Positions 8,556 to 18,287 of a DNA stretch of 64,000 nt are shown piece after piece. The stretch spans positions 3,350,501-3,414,500 of the forward strand of contig NZ_CP120638.1 in assembly GCF_029537235.1 (NCBI RefSeq), in the 5' to 3' direction. A program made the position numbers and the translations under genes. The notes under the pieces were generated by a model. That model ran no database searches, was not told where the DNA came from, and saw only the letters and a program-made list of their open reading frames with translations. Position 1 is the stretch's first letter. Each line of letters opens with the position of its first letter. The DNA is from Rhizobium sp. 32-5/1 (GTDB lineage Bacteria; Pseudomonadota; Alphaproteobacteria; Rhizobiales; Rhizobiaceae).

Positions 8556-9530
8556 TTACTGAACGGCCTGGACCTGTTCGAGCAGGGCCTTCATCTTCGG
8601 ATCGGTAACGAAGCGGTCATAGACCGGCTTCATCGCAGCGGAGAACGCCGTCTTGTCGACCTTGATGATGGTGTTTCCGGCAGCGCGCACCTTTTCTTCC
8701 GAGACCTTTTCGCGGGCAGACCAGAGTTCGCGCATCTTGCCCACCGAGTCCTTGGCAGCCTGCCGCAGGACCGTCTGGTCTTCCGGCGTCAGCTTGTCCC
8801 AGGCGATCTTGGAGATGACCAGGATTTCCGGATTGAGCGAGTGTTCGGTCAGCGTGTAGTTCTTGGCAACTTCGAAGTGGCGGGCGGATTCGTAGGATGG
8901 CCAGTTGTTTTCAGCACCATCGACGACGCCGGTTTCAAGCGAGGAGTAGACTTCGCCCATCGGCATCGGTGTCGGGTTGGCGCCAAAGGCTTCCATCATG
9001 GCGATCCAGAGGTCCGACTGCTGGACGCGGATCTTCATGCCCTTCAGATCTTCCAGCTTCTCGATCGGCTTCTTAGTCGTATAGAAGGAGCGTGCGCCGG
9101 AATCGTAGAAGGCCAGGCCGATGAGGCCGTGCGGTTCGAAGGCGGCCAGAACCTGATCACCGATCGGGCCATCCACCGTCTTGTGCATGTGTTCCGTCGA
9201 GCGGAACAGGAAGGGCAGGCCGAGCACTGTGGTTTCGGCAACCAAATTGTTGAACGGCGCTGCGTTGACGCGGTTCATGTCGATAACGCCGAAGCGGGTC
9301 TGCTCGATCGTATCTTTTTCGTTGCCGAGCGTGGCGTTGTTCATCACCTCGATCTTGATGCGGCCCTTGGTGCGCTCAGAAACGAGCTCGCCCATGTATT
9401 TCACCGCCTCAACGGTCGGATAACCGTCGGGATGGATATCGGCAGACCGCAGGGTGATTTCCTGCGCATGCAGGGTGCCGGCGGCCAGGGCAAAGCCCAG
9501 AGCCGCGCAAAGTGTTTTCGCAAGTTTCAT
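8556..9530 (-). CDS. TRAP transporter periplasmic binding protein (DctP family)
   Basis: 324 residues with a Sec signal peptide (MKLAKTLCAALGFALAAGTLHAQ, cleavage after AHA-like LHA). The mature protein has DctP features: IRVQQSDLWIAMMEAFGANPTPMPMGEVYSSLETGVVDGAENNWPSYES, which includes the conserved Arg that binds the substrate carboxylate. The Shine-Dalgarno is an unusually strong AAGGAGGAGAG just upstream of ATG 9530. It is the first TRAP gene, 56 bp after gli. The ligand is probably a uronate or aldarate, from context. Confidence 0.92.
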   Translation of the reverse strand: MKLAKTLCAALGFALAAGTLHAQEITLRSADIHPDGYPTVEAVKYMGELVSERTKGRIKIEVMNNATLGNEKDTIEQTRFGVIDMNRVNAAPFNNLVAETTVLGLPFLFRSTEHMHKTVDGPIGDQVLAAFEPHGLIGLAFYDSGARSFYTTKKPIEKLEDLKGMKIRVQQSDLWIAMMEAFGANPTPMPMGEVYSSLETGVVDGAENNWPSYESARHFEVAKNYTLTEHSLNPEILVISKIAWDKLTPEDQTVLRQAAKDSVGKMRELWSAREKVSEEKVRAAGNTIIKVDKTAFSAAMKPVYDRFVTDPKMKALLEQVQAVQ

Positions 9531-9586
9531 GTTTCTCTCCTCCTTGAAAACAGGACCGGAGCCTCCTCGCTCCGTATCCGGCAGTT

Positions 9587-10468
9587 TCAGTCTCCCTGGC
9601 CCTGGAACGGAGCAAGGCCGTAAAGCTGTTCGGGATTGTCAACCAGCGCCAAGCGGCGGGCATTGTCGTCGGGCAGCCAACCGAGAACGGTGTCGGCAAG
9701 GGCTGCATCGTCGGGGTAATCTTCCGTGGTCTTCGCCAGATTGTGCGGCCAGTTCGAGCCCCAGACGATGCGCTCGGGCGCATGGGTAGCGAGTGCGCGG
9801 GCAACGGCTGCGACATCTGCGTAGTCCGGCGCGCCTGATTTCGACGACTCGTAGACCCCGGCGAACTTGAACCAGCAATTTCCGCCATCGATCAGCCGCT
9901 TGACGGTGGCGACCTGCGGACTGTCCGGTGTGACCCCGGAGAAGAACTTGCCGTGATGATCGAGCACCCAGCGGGACTTGAGTTTGGCGAGCCGCGTTTC
10001 GTGATCGAGAATGTTGCTGCCGTCGAACTGGACGGCGAGCATCCAGCCGCGGGCGCTGGCCCGCGCATCGATCGCCTCCAGCGCATCGAGCCCGACCGCA
10101 CCGCCGGGAAGATCCATGATGCGGGCGCCGATCACGCCAGCCGCCGACAAGGTGTCGAGTTCACCATCCGGTGTGTCACCGTCGATGACTGCAACGCCAC
10201 AAGCAACGTGACCCATTTCGGTAAGGCAGGCGAGAAGGTTGGCGTTGTCGCGCTGGTGGGCATTGCCCTGGGTGATGATCACCCTGTCGATGCCGAACCA
10301 GGACATGAACTGGCGATACTGACCAGCGTCAGGAAGGCCCCCGCCCGGCAGTGGTGGACCACCAGGCATCGCGGGAAAGCCGGGCAGATACATGTGCATC
10401 TGCGTGTCCACCGCACCGCGTGGCAGCGGAAACTTCAGGGCGCGTCCCGTGAGTGGCCGGACGATCAT
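9587..10468 (-). CDS. gli: D-galactarolactone isomerase (amidohydrolase family)
   Basis: 293-residue amidohydrolase-fold protein of the 2-pyrone-4,6-dicarboxylate hydrolase group. It begins with a DTQMHMYLPG metal-site-like motif, has ITQGNAHQRDN and VLDHHGKF in the barrel, and ends ERIVWGSNWPHN. In Agrobacterium the gene in this position isomerises galactaro-delta-lactone to the gamma-lactone used by Gci. Its ATG overlaps the gci stop (TGATG). The assignment rests on family plus the perfectly matching neighbourhood. Confidence 0.85.
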   Translation of the reverse strand: MIVRPLTGRALKFPLPRGAVDTQMHMYLPGFPAMPGGPPLPGGGLPDAGQYRQFMSWFGIDRVIITQGNAHQRDNANLLACLTEMGHVACGVAVIDGDTPDGELDTLSAAGVIGARIMDLPGGAVGLDALEAIDARASARGWMLAVQFDGSNILDHETRLAKLKSRWVLDHHGKFFSGVTPDSPQVATVKRLIDGGNCWFKFAGVYESSKSGAPDYADVAAVARALATHAPERIVWGSNWPHNLAKTTEDYPDDAALADTVLGWLPDDNARRLALVDNPEQLYGLAPFQGQGD

Positions 10469-11604
10469 CAGGCGTCTCCCATGCGGAATTGCGCCAGCGC
10501 ATCGCGGTTGATCTCGATGCCGAGGCCCGGACCATCCGGGATGTTCACGACCCCGTTCATATGCTCGATCGGTGTGCGGATAACGGCCTGGCGGAAGGGA
10601 TTGTCGGTGCGGTCGAATTCGAGGATCGGTTCGATCGGATTGACGCGGACCGGGCTCGGGATCATCGCCGCCATGAACTGCAGTGCCGCGGCAATATGCA
10701 CGGCCGTGCCCCAGACATGCGGAACGACCCGGATGCCGTGCAGCGCTGCCATGTCGGCAACGCGCTTTGCTTCAGTGAAACCGCCGACGCCGGCAAGGTC
10801 CGGCTGGAGGATATCGACCGCGCGGGTCTCGACCGGTTCGCGCATGCCCCAGCGGCTGTGCCAGGTTTCGCCGCCGGCAACCGGGATAGGCTGGGCGGCG
10901 CGGACCTCGCGATAGGCGCCGAGCTGTTCGGGCACGACAGGTTCCTCGAACCAGTCGATATCGTATTGCGCGGCTGCGCGACCGAGACGGACGGCCTCGA
11001 TCACGTCGTAGCCGTGATTGGCGTCGATCATCAGCCGCATGTCGGGACCTGCCGCATCGCGCACGGCGCGGATGACGGCGAGGTCTTCCTCGACGCCGAA
11101 GCCGATCTTGATCTTGGCGGCATGGAATCCGTCGGCGCGGTGGCGGGCGACTTCCTGCGCATTGTCCTCAATCCGATCAACGCCGTCGCGCTTGAAGCTG
11201 CCGGTGGCATAGGCGCGCACGCTTTCGCGAAAACGGCCGCCGAGCAAGGTCGAGACCGGCACGCCGAAATGTTTGCCCTTGATATCCCAGAGCGCGATGT
11301 CGATGCCGGACAGTGCCGTGACGGCGAGGCCACGCTGGCCTTGGTCGCGCAGGGCATTGTAGAGGCGTGCCCAGAGCTTCTCGTTTTCCAGGGGATTTTC
11401 GCCGATCAGCCAGGGCGCATAGGCAGCAACCACGGCCGCATTTGGCCGGGCCGGGCCGAGGCACTCGCCCCAGCCGATGGTGCCGTCGTCGCAGATGATT
11501 TCCACCAGAACATGCGCCCGCCGATCGAAGCGCATCGAGGCGCTTTCGAACGGGACCGACAGGCGGTGTTCCAGAAGATGGGTGCGGACGGCGGCGATTT
11601 TCAT
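10468..11604 (-). CDS. gci: D-galactarolactone cycloisomerase (enolase superfamily)
   Basis: 378 residues, the same length as the Agrobacterium Gci. Enolase-superfamily residues are all present: KIK base motif K164-x-K166, metal ligands D194 (MIDANHGY), E220 (WFEEP) and E246 (GGETW), and H296 (VVPHVWGT). The enzyme opens galactaro- or glucarolactone to 3-deoxy-2-keto-hexarate, which feeds KdgD. It lies between kdgD and gli, 13 bp downstream of kdgD. Confidence 0.92.
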   Translation of the reverse strand: MKIAAVRTHLLEHRLSVPFESASMRFDRRAHVLVEIICDDGTIGWGECLGPARPNAAVVAAYAPWLIGENPLENEKLWARLYNALRDQGQRGLAVTALSGIDIALWDIKGKHFGVPVSTLLGGRFRESVRAYATGSFKRDGVDRIEDNAQEVARHRADGFHAAKIKIGFGVEEDLAVIRAVRDAAGPDMRLMIDANHGYDVIEAVRLGRAAAQYDIDWFEEPVVPEQLGAYREVRAAQPIPVAGGETWHSRWGMREPVETRAVDILQPDLAGVGGFTEAKRVADMAALHGIRVVPHVWGTAVHIAAALQFMAAMIPSPVRVNPIEPILEFDRTDNPFRQAVIRTPIEHMNGVVNIPDGPGLGIEINRDALAQFRMGDA

Positions 11605-11617
11605 CTTGGCGTTTCCC

Positions 11618-12562
<945 letters not shown>

Positions 12563-12569
12563 CTACATT

Positions 12570-12605
12570 GTCAGCAGACAGGTGTCAAGAAGTCATCATA
12601 CAGGT
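12570..12605 (-). promoter_or_regulatory. two direct copies of ACCTGTmTGmTGAC upstream of kdgD
   Basis: On the minus strand ACCTGTATGATGAC (12592-12605) and ACCTGTCTGCTGAC (12570-12583) lie in the same orientation, 22 bp apart, that is, two helical turns. They are in the kdgD upstream gap, the first reaching into the end of the regulator gene. A third copy occurs before udh. Candidate binding sites for the neighbouring GntR regulator. Confidence 0.55.
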
Positions 12606-13348
12606 TGGCGCTGTTCGCGCAAAAGCGCGCGGTAGCGGGCCTGGCTGCCGCGCAGATGGCGACGCATGGCCTCGCGTGCCGCCTCCTCGTCGCCGTTCGA
12701 TATGGCCACGACGATGGCGTTGTGCTCGTTATCGATGAGGCGGATGTAGGCCGTCTGGTCGTGTTCCGAATCATCGTTGCGCAGGGCCGCGCGCGGAATG
12801 ACGCCTTTGCCGATCATGGCAAGGAACTCGCGGAAGCGCGGATTGTTGGTGGCCTCGGCGATGGCGAGGTGCAGGGCAAAGTCCGCCTCGCTGGTCGAAG
12901 CGCCGGCATCCAGGCACGCGCGCACGGCATAGTGGCGGTCGAGAATAGCCTCCTCCTGGGCTGGCGAGCGGCGAAGCGCTGCAAGGCCTGCGGCCTCCAC
13001 TTCGACCGCCGTGCGTAGTTCCAGAAGTTCAATCATCGAGGAAACGCGAGCAGGATCAAGGTTTTGAACCGAAAGCAGGGGAAGTGATGCGGTGGCGGTT
13101 GCCTCCAGCACGAAGACGCCTGCACCCTGCCGGGTTTCCACGAGCCTGTCGGAGCGCAGGGTGGCGATGGCCTCCCGCACGACGGTGCGGCTGACACCAT
13201 GGGTTTCGCTCAACTGCGATTCGCTCGGCAGCTTGCTGCCGGGTGGAAACTGGCCGGATGTAATCGCCCGGCGCAGGTTTTCGCCCAGCCGCGCTGTCAG
13301 CGTGCCTGTTTCGTTTTTCGGCTTTTCGGTCTTGGCCTGAAGTCCCAT
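12596..13348 (-). CDS. GntR-family (FadR/FCD type) transcriptional regulator of the uronate cluster
   Basis: 250 residues. The N-terminal winged helix-turn-helix (about residues 22-80: FPPGSKLPSESQLSETHGVSRTVVREAIATLRSDRLVETRQGAGVFV) is typical of GntR, and the C-terminal half is an all-helical FCD ligand domain with His and Asp residues (DFALHLAIAEATNNPRF, H-x3 motifs) suited to metal or acid-sugar binding. It lies between kdgD and the divergent udh and probably represses both until uronate or an aldarate is present. SD GGGGAGGAAA precedes ATG 13348. Confidence 0.88.
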   Translation of the reverse strand: MGLQAKTEKPKNETGTLTARLGENLRRAITSGQFPPGSKLPSESQLSETHGVSRTVVREAIATLRSDRLVETRQGAGVFVLEATATASLPLLSVQNLDPARVSSMIELLELRTAVEVEAAGLAALRRSPAQEEAILDRHYAVRACLDAGASTSEADFALHLAIAEATNNPRFREFLAMIGKGVIPRAALRNDDSEHDQTAYIRLIDNEHNAIVVAISNGDEEAAREAMRRHLRGSQARYRALLREQRQPV

Positions 13349-13466
13349 GCGTGCATTTCCTCCCCGCCGACGCCGTGGAGCCCAAGTGAGGCTGCCTGTG
13401 GTCGTCTGTCAAGTTTTTGAGCCTGACTCGACCCTGTATATCCGACTTGTTGACGCAAATCCAGCA

Positions 13467-13480
13467 ACCTGTATGATGGC
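13467..13480 (+). promoter_or_regulatory. third copy of the ACCTGTATGATGRC motif, upstream of udh
   Basis: ACCTGTATGATGGC lies 48 bp before the udh start, in the 180-bp gap between gntR and udh. It matches the 12592-12605 copy in 13 of 14 bases, and the shared block CAACCTGTATGATG is exact. A weaker CCCTGTATATCCGAC-like element lies 34 bp upstream. Confidence 0.5.
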
Positions 13481-13528
13481 TTTCATGTTTACGGCGTCGA
13501 AGGCGCTTGATGCTTCGGGAGGAATTGC

Positions 13529-14329
13529 GTGAAAAGACTTCTGGTAACCGGCGCCGCCGGCGGGTTGGGGCGTGCCATGCGGGCGCGCATGGGCAGGTTT
13601 GCCGAAACGGTGCGCTTGTCCGATATCGCTGATCTCGACGAGGCTGCGGCGAACGAGGAGCTTGTCACTTGCGATCTCGGTGATGCCGCTGCGGTGATGA
13701 AACTGGTCGAAGGCTGCGATGGCATCGTCCATCTGGGCGGTATCTCGGTCGAGGATAAGTTTTCGAAGATCCTCAATGCCAATCTGCTCGGCCTCTATAA
13801 TCTCTATGAGGCCGCGCGCGCCCACGGCATGCCGCGCATTCTGTTTGCCAGCTCCAATCATACGGTCGGGTTTTACCGGCAAGACGAACATATCGACGTT
13901 ACGGCGCCGATGCGGCCGGATGGTCTCTACGGCGTCTCCAAATGTTTCGGCGAAGCCTTGGCGCGCATGTATTTCGAGAAGTTCGGGCAGGAGACGGCGC
14001 TGGTGCGGATCGGCAGTTGCATGGAGCGGCCAAGCAATCACCGCATGCTCTCCACCTGGATGTCCTATGGCGATTTCGAGGCGATGATCGATTGCATCTT
14101 CCGCGCCCCCATGCTCGGCTGCCCTCTTATCTGGGGCATCTCCGACAATGACAGCCGCTGGTGGGACAATTCGCACGCCGCCTATCTCGGCTGGAAGCCC
14201 CGCGACAATGCCGAGAAGTTTCGTGCGGAGCTCGAAGCCACCGTCGGGCGCCCGCCGGCATCCTCGCCTCTGTCACTCTATCAGGGCGGCATGTTCACGA
14301 AAGACCCGATCTTTTCCGAGAAGGCGTGA
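13529..14329 (+). CDS. udh: uronate dehydrogenase (NAD+)
   Basis: 266-residue extended SDR enzyme. NAD-binding GAAGGLG is at residues 8-14, the catalytic Tyr/Lys are Y134 and K138 in LYGVSK, with the serine of FASSNHTVG before them. The length and the ISDNDSRWWDN region match Agrobacterium Udh, which oxidises galacturonate or glucuronate to the aldarolactone, the first step of the oxidative route completed by gli, gci and kdgD. It is transcribed divergently from the GntR gene and converges with the epimerase gene with a 9-bp gap. Confidence 0.93.
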   Translation: MKRLLVTGAAGGLGRAMRARMGRFAETVRLSDIADLDEAAANEELVTCDLGDAAAVMKLVEGCDGIVHLGGISVEDKFSKILNANLLGLYNLYEAARAHGMPRILFASSNHTVGFYRQDEHIDVTAPMRPDGLYGVSKCFGEALARMYFEKFGQETALVRIGSCMERPSNHRMLSTWMSYGDFEAMIDCIFRAPMLGCPLIWGISDNDSRWWDNSHAAYLGWKPRDNAEKFRAELEATVGRPPASSPLSLYQGGMFTKDPIFSEKA

Positions 14330-14338
14330 GGCTGCCGA

Positions 14339-15208
14339 TCAGGCAGGGATTTCGACGGTGAACGAGAACCGCGCCATGCCGCCGGGCGCGAGCATCTGGC
14401 TGGAGGGCCGCTCCATGATGTCGTTCGAGCGACCGATTTCGGCGGCCGTTCCGTGCCATGGTTCGACGCAGAGGAAGGGTGCGCCCGGCTTCGTCCAGAG
14501 CGCCAGGTTGGGCAGGTTTTCGAAAGTGAAGTGCAGCGCGGGTCCGCCGTCTGGTCCATAACGAAGGCCTGTTCCTGCTCCTTCTGAAAAGATCAGGGCG
14601 TCGTTTTCGAACATCTCAGGCCACAGAACCAACTGTCCGGCCTCGAAAGGCGAGGGCAGGTGGCCCGGTTTGATCAATCCGCCTTCCAGCTGCGCCAGCG
14701 GCGGCTCGCCGCCATTGTCGAGCGTGACCAGATGCTCTTTGCCTTCTGCGCCGGGAAGCGGCCAGACGAAGGCCGGGTGAAAGCCGATCCCGAAGGGCAG
14801 GCCGCGGCTGTCCGCGTTCGTTACCTCGGCTGCAACCGTCAACCGGTTGCCCTCAAGGGAATGCTCCACGACGAGGCGAAAATCGAAGGGGTAGATCGCC
14901 CGGGTCGCTTCCGAAGCGACGAGTTCGTGACGGCAGGCGGTTGCCGTTGAGGACGTCAGGACAAATTCGTTGCGCCGGGCAAAACCGTGCTGGCCCATGG
15001 GATAGTCCTGTCCGTCAATGCCGAGTTTGTCTCCGGGGGCCTTGCCGACGATCGGAAACAGCACGGGCGAGCGTCCGCCCCAGAAGGTGGCATCGCCACT
15101 CCACAACCAAGAGCGACCGTCCTTGCTGGTCAGCGCCTGCATTTCCGCGCCGAGCGAGCAGACATCGACGACAAGAGACTGGTTTTCTATCCGGACCGAT
15201 GTCGGCAT
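14339..15208 (-). CDS. aldose 1-epimerase family protein
   Basis: 289 residues of the galactose-mutarotase fold. The His of GIGFHPAFVWPLPG and the Glu of CVEPWHGT are the expected catalytic pair. It resembles the 'aldose 1-epimerase family' group (LacX/YihR-like) rather than GalM, so the exact sugar is unknown. Its position beside udh suggests it interconverts uronate anomers before oxidation, but it is transcribed on the opposite strand from udh and could be independent. Confidence 0.85.
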   Translation of the reverse strand: MPTSVRIENQSLVVDVCSLGAEMQALTSKDGRSWLWSGDATFWGGRSPVLFPIVGKAPGDKLGIDGQDYPMGQHGFARRNEFVLTSSTATACRHELVASEATRAIYPFDFRLVVEHSLEGNRLTVAAEVTNADSRGLPFGIGFHPAFVWPLPGAEGKEHLVTLDNGGEPPLAQLEGGLIKPGHLPSPFEAGQLVLWPEMFENDALIFSEGAGTGLRYGPDGGPALHFTFENLPNLALWTKPGAPFLCVEPWHGTAAEIGRSNDIMERPSSQMLAPGGMARFSFTVEIPA

Positions 15209-15284
15209 GGCGTATCTCCTTTGGTTCGGGCGGTATCAAATCACACCTTCGAGCCGGATGAAACAAGTCGTCCCGGTCGATGCG

Positions 15285-15833
15285 TTAGAAGGTCGGGGGC
15301 GTGCAGGCGCTGATGACTTCGCAGGGGACGGGCCCGACGCAGCGAAAACGGTGCGGCCTTCGGCTCTCGAAATAATAGGCGTCTCCGGCCCCGAGAATGC
15401 GACGCTCGTCATCCACGGTCACTTCCAAACGGCCGGAAAGCACCACGCCGCCTTCCTCGCCCTCATGCACGAGCGGAACCTTGCCGGTATCGGCGCCGGG
15501 CTGGTAACATTCTTTCAGAATCTGCAGGCTGCGGCCGAAGAGATTGTCGCCGACCTGGCGATAGGAAATCGGCCCCTTGCCGATTTCGGTCAGTTCCTCC
15601 GACGCATAGAATGCCTTGCGCGGTTTTTCCGGCTCGAAGGCGAAGAATTCAGCAAGCCCGATCGGGATACCGTCGAGGATACGTTTCAGCGCGCCGACCG
15701 AAGGATTGGAGGCGTTCGATTCGATCAGCGAGATCGTCGAATTGGTGACGCCCGTGCGCTTGGCAAGCTGGCGCTGCGAGAGGTTGTGCAGCATGCGCAG
15801 ATGCCGAAGGCGGTTTCCGATATCGACCGACAT
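15285..15833 (-). CDS. XRE-cupin transcriptional regulator (PuuR-like)
   Basis: 182 residues: N-terminal XRE helix-turn-helix (IGNRLRHLRMLHNLSQRQLAKRTGVTNSTISLIESNASNPSV, residues 5-46) and a C-terminal cupin (HEGEEGGVVLSGRLEVTVDDERRILGAGDAYYFESRRPHRF). This is the PuuR architecture used to control putrescine or omega-amino-acid catabolism. It is divergent from the aminotransferase gene, with a 141-bp shared promoter region, and so probably represses that gene. Confidence 0.85.
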   Translation of the reverse strand: MSVDIGNRLRHLRMLHNLSQRQLAKRTGVTNSTISLIESNASNPSVGALKRILDGIPIGLAEFFAFEPEKPRKAFYASEELTEIGKGPISYRQVGDNLFGRSLQILKECYQPGADTGKVPLVHEGEEGGVVLSGRLEVTVDDERRILGAGDAYYFESRRPHRFRCVGPVPCEVISACTPPTF

Positions 15834-15861
15834 GTCCGATCCGTTTCAGTTGTTCGAAATA

Positions 15862-15895
15862 TCGCAAACATACACATATGGTAACATATTTTTCA
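15862..15895. promoter_or_regulatory. AT-rich operator candidate between puuR-like and aminotransferase genes
   Basis: A palindrome TATG-GTAA-CATA (15877-15888) lies inside AT-rich sequence with repeated ACATA units, about 45 bp from the regulator start and 87 bp from the aminotransferase start. It is the only clear symmetrical element in this divergent gap. Confidence 0.4.
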
Positions 15896-15974
15896 ATGAC
15901 TTGAACCTGGATAGAAAAGGACTTGTTCGATCTTCGAAATCATGGCGGCTATGGCGCATCAAAAGGAGATGCCG

Positions 15975-17309
15975 ATGAACGCCCATTCCAAACCGAACGC
16001 GCCGAGCCTTGACAGCTACTGGATGCCCTTTACCGCCAATCGCCAGTTCAAGGCGGCGCCGCGCATGATGGCAAGCGCCGATGGCATGCACTACACCACG
16101 ACCGACGGCCGCAAGGTGCTGGACGGAACCGCCGGCCTCTGGTGCGTCAATGCCGGGCATGGCCGCCGGCAGATCGCCTCCGCCGTCGAGCGCCAGTTGA
16201 TGCAACTGGATTATGCGCCATCCTTCCAGATGGGCCATCCGATCGCCTTTGATTTTGCCGAGCGCTTGGCCGAGATCGCGCCCGGTGGTCCGGATGCGAA
16301 ACTTGATCGCATCTTCTTCACCGGATCCGGTTCGGAATCGGTCGATACCGCCTTGAAGATCGCCATTGCCTATCAGCGTTCGATCGGGCAGGGCACGCGC
16401 ACCCGGCTGATCGGCCGCGAGCGCGGCTATCATGGCGTCGGTTTTGGCGGCATCTCGGTGGGCGGTCTCGTCAACAACCGTCGCGTTTTCCCGCAGATTC
16501 CGGCCGATCATCTGCGCCATACCCATGATCTGTCCCGCAATGCCTATGTCAAAGGCCAGCCGGAGCATGGTGCGGAACTCGCCGATGATCTCGAGCGCAT
16601 GGTGGCCTTGCACGGCGCCGAGACCATCGCCGCCTGCATCGTCGAGCCGGTCGCCGGCTCCACCGGCGTGCTGGTTCCGCCGAAAGGCTATCTGGAGCGC
16701 TTGCGGACCATTTGCAGCAGGCATGGCATTCTTCTGATCTTCGACGAAGTCATCACCGGCTTCGGTCGTCTCGGCTCGCCGTTTGCCACCGATCATTTCG
16801 GCGTGACGCCGGATATCGTCACGACCGCCAAGGGCCTGACCAATGGCGTGATCCCGATGGGCGCCGTCTTTGCCAGCCGCACGGTCCACGATGCGCTGAT
16901 GCACGGGCCGGAGGGACAGATCGAACTGTTCCACGGCTACACCTATTCCGGCCACCCGGCTGCCTGCGCTGCCGGCATCGCGACACTGGATATATATCGC
17001 AACGAGGGCCTGCTGACCCGGGCCGCCGAGCTTGAGGCCGACTGGGCGGATGCGATGCACGCGCTGAAGGGCTTGCCGAATGTCATCGATATCCGCACGA
17101 TCGGCCTGATTGCCGGAATCGAGCTATCCTCGCGCGAAGGCGCGATCGGTGCGCGGGCCTATGACGTCTTTGTCGATTGTTTCGAAAAAGGCCTGCTGAT
17201 CCGTGTCACCGGCGATATCATCGCCTTTTCACCGCCGCTGATCATCGAAAAGAGCCAGATAGGCGAGATTGTCTCGATGCTGGGCGATGCCCTGAAGTGC
17301 GCCGCCTGA
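15975..17309 (+). CDS. omega-amino acid--pyruvate aminotransferase (class III)
   Basis: 444 residues from ATG 15975, which has AAGGAG six bases upstream; earlier in-frame ATGs are less well placed. It is a class III PLP enzyme: GSGSE (117-121), DEVITGFGR with D257, and the PLP lysine K286 in TTAKGLTNG. The N-terminus DSYWMPFTANRQFKAAPRMM is typical of the beta-alanine/omega-amino acid:pyruvate transaminases. The PuuR-like regulator next door supports a role in polyamine or beta-alanine breakdown. Confidence 0.88.
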   Translation: MNAHSKPNAPSLDSYWMPFTANRQFKAAPRMMASADGMHYTTTDGRKVLDGTAGLWCVNAGHGRRQIASAVERQLMQLDYAPSFQMGHPIAFDFAERLAEIAPGGPDAKLDRIFFTGSGSESVDTALKIAIAYQRSIGQGTRTRLIGRERGYHGVGFGGISVGGLVNNRRVFPQIPADHLRHTHDLSRNAYVKGQPEHGAELADDLERMVALHGAETIAACIVEPVAGSTGVLVPPKGYLERLRTICSRHGILLIFDEVITGFGRLGSPFATDHFGVTPDIVTTAKGLTNGVIPMGAVFASRTVHDALMHGPEGQIELFHGYTYSGHPAACAAGIATLDIYRNEGLLTRAAELEADWADAMHALKGLPNVIDIRTIGLIAGIELSSREGAIGARAYDVFVDCFEKGLLIRVTGDIIAFSPPLIIEKSQIGEIVSMLGDALKCAA

Positions 17310-17331
17310 GCGATCGTCCGAGAAAGTCCTG

Positions 17332-17367
17332 ACGGCCGCTGCAGATTTGCGGCGGCCGTTCTTGTCT
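17332..17367 (+). terminator. hairpin terminator after the aminotransferase gene
   Basis: ACGGCCGC (17332-17339) pairs with GCGGCCGT (17352-17359), followed by TCTTGTCTT. The T-run is interrupted, so termination strength is uncertain. Confidence 0.6.
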
Positions 17368-17429
17368 TGGGTGTGGCGGGCGGCGCGGCCTGTTCTCTGA
17401 GGTGTTTGAAAAAGTGCTCGGCCAACCTT

Positions 17430-17696
17430 TTAATGACTGAGACGCTCGACAGCCAGATTTCCGGCCGTGGTCAGGACGAGCACGCTTTCGGTGCGCACAC
17501 GGCCCTCATCGACGAGATCAAGCTTTTCAAGGTCGGAAACAATCTTCTGTGAAATCCGCTTGTCGCCCACCAGCCAGCGGCTACCGGTCTTTCTCTGGCG
17601 TCGAAAGAAGGCGATGGCTTTCAGGGCATCCTGCTGTGTCCGCGTGAGCGTGTTGCGCGGATCCTGGGCGATTGCATTGTCGCTGATCGATACCAT
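17430..17696 (-). CDS. hypothetical protein with winged-helix-like C-terminus, 88 aa
   Basis: Start ATG 17696, preceded by GGAAGG; the frame extends further upstream without a ribosome site. The sequence RTQQDALKAIAFFRRQRKTGSRWLVGDKRISQKIVSDLEKLDLVDEG... reads like a small winged helix (helix, helix, LVxxGR.RTE wing). No close family is recognised. It could be a small DNA-binding protein. Confidence 0.6.
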   Translation of the reverse strand: MVSISDNAIAQDPRNTLTRTQQDALKAIAFFRRQRKTGSRWLVGDKRISQKIVSDLEKLDLVDEGRVRTESVLVLTTAGNLAVERLSH

Positions 17697-17823
17697 TGAG
17701 GACCTTCCTTTCAGAACGCAAATGCACGGACTCCATGTGGGGTTCCGTGTTTTCACATTCAAGCTGAAGGTTATGTCACGATGGTGTCAGGTGTTCTTCG
17801 AACCGATCTGATCTGCCGATCAA

Positions 17824-18030
17824 TCAATCAGCTATCAAGCCGTCAAACACTTCCAGCATGGCTTCGCTAATCGCCTTGCCCAGCGCTGCCGCGGTCTGTG
17901 CCAGGGCTTCCTCATTCATGTCGCGGGCCGCCATCGCAAAGGCAGCACCTTCCGCCGTGACAATTTCCTGGGCGCGCTGGATGGTCCAGAGTGCGAAATC
18001 GCTCCGGCTTTCGATTTCAACGGTTTCCAT
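17824..18030 (-). CDS. small hypothetical protein, 68 aa
   Basis: 68 residues from ATG 18030, with GGGGA upstream; the longer frame to 18129 lacks a ribosome site. Acidic and helical (METVEIESRSDFALWTIQRAQEIVTAEG), no membrane segment. No family recognised. The 257-bp gap up to 18287 is free of other genes that I can support. Confidence 0.55.
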   Translation of the reverse strand: METVEIESRSDFALWTIQRAQEIVTAEGAAFAMAARDMNEEALAQTAAALGKAISEAMLEVFDGLIAD

Positions 18031-18287
18031 GCGCAATCCCCTGTCTGTTTCCGGTCCCGGCTTATACGCGTTTTTGTGGGGCGGCAAACCCGGGATGCTG
18101 CAGATTGCCATCCAGTTCAGTCTCTCCATCGGCGTACAAACTTCCGAACCTGTGCATTTCGCGCATGGGTGCCCTGAGGTCTTGGCGCTGTTCGGGGCCG
18201 AGGCATGCGCCTATATTCGCATCATCAAACGACGACAGGGCCAAGTGCGGTTGCTGGCGTCAACAGACCTCACGAAAGGGGATCAAC

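Noticed and set aside
15942..15974. Earlier ATGs of the omega-aminotransferase
   Set aside because: The AAGGAG at 15963-15968 is correctly spaced only for ATG 15975.
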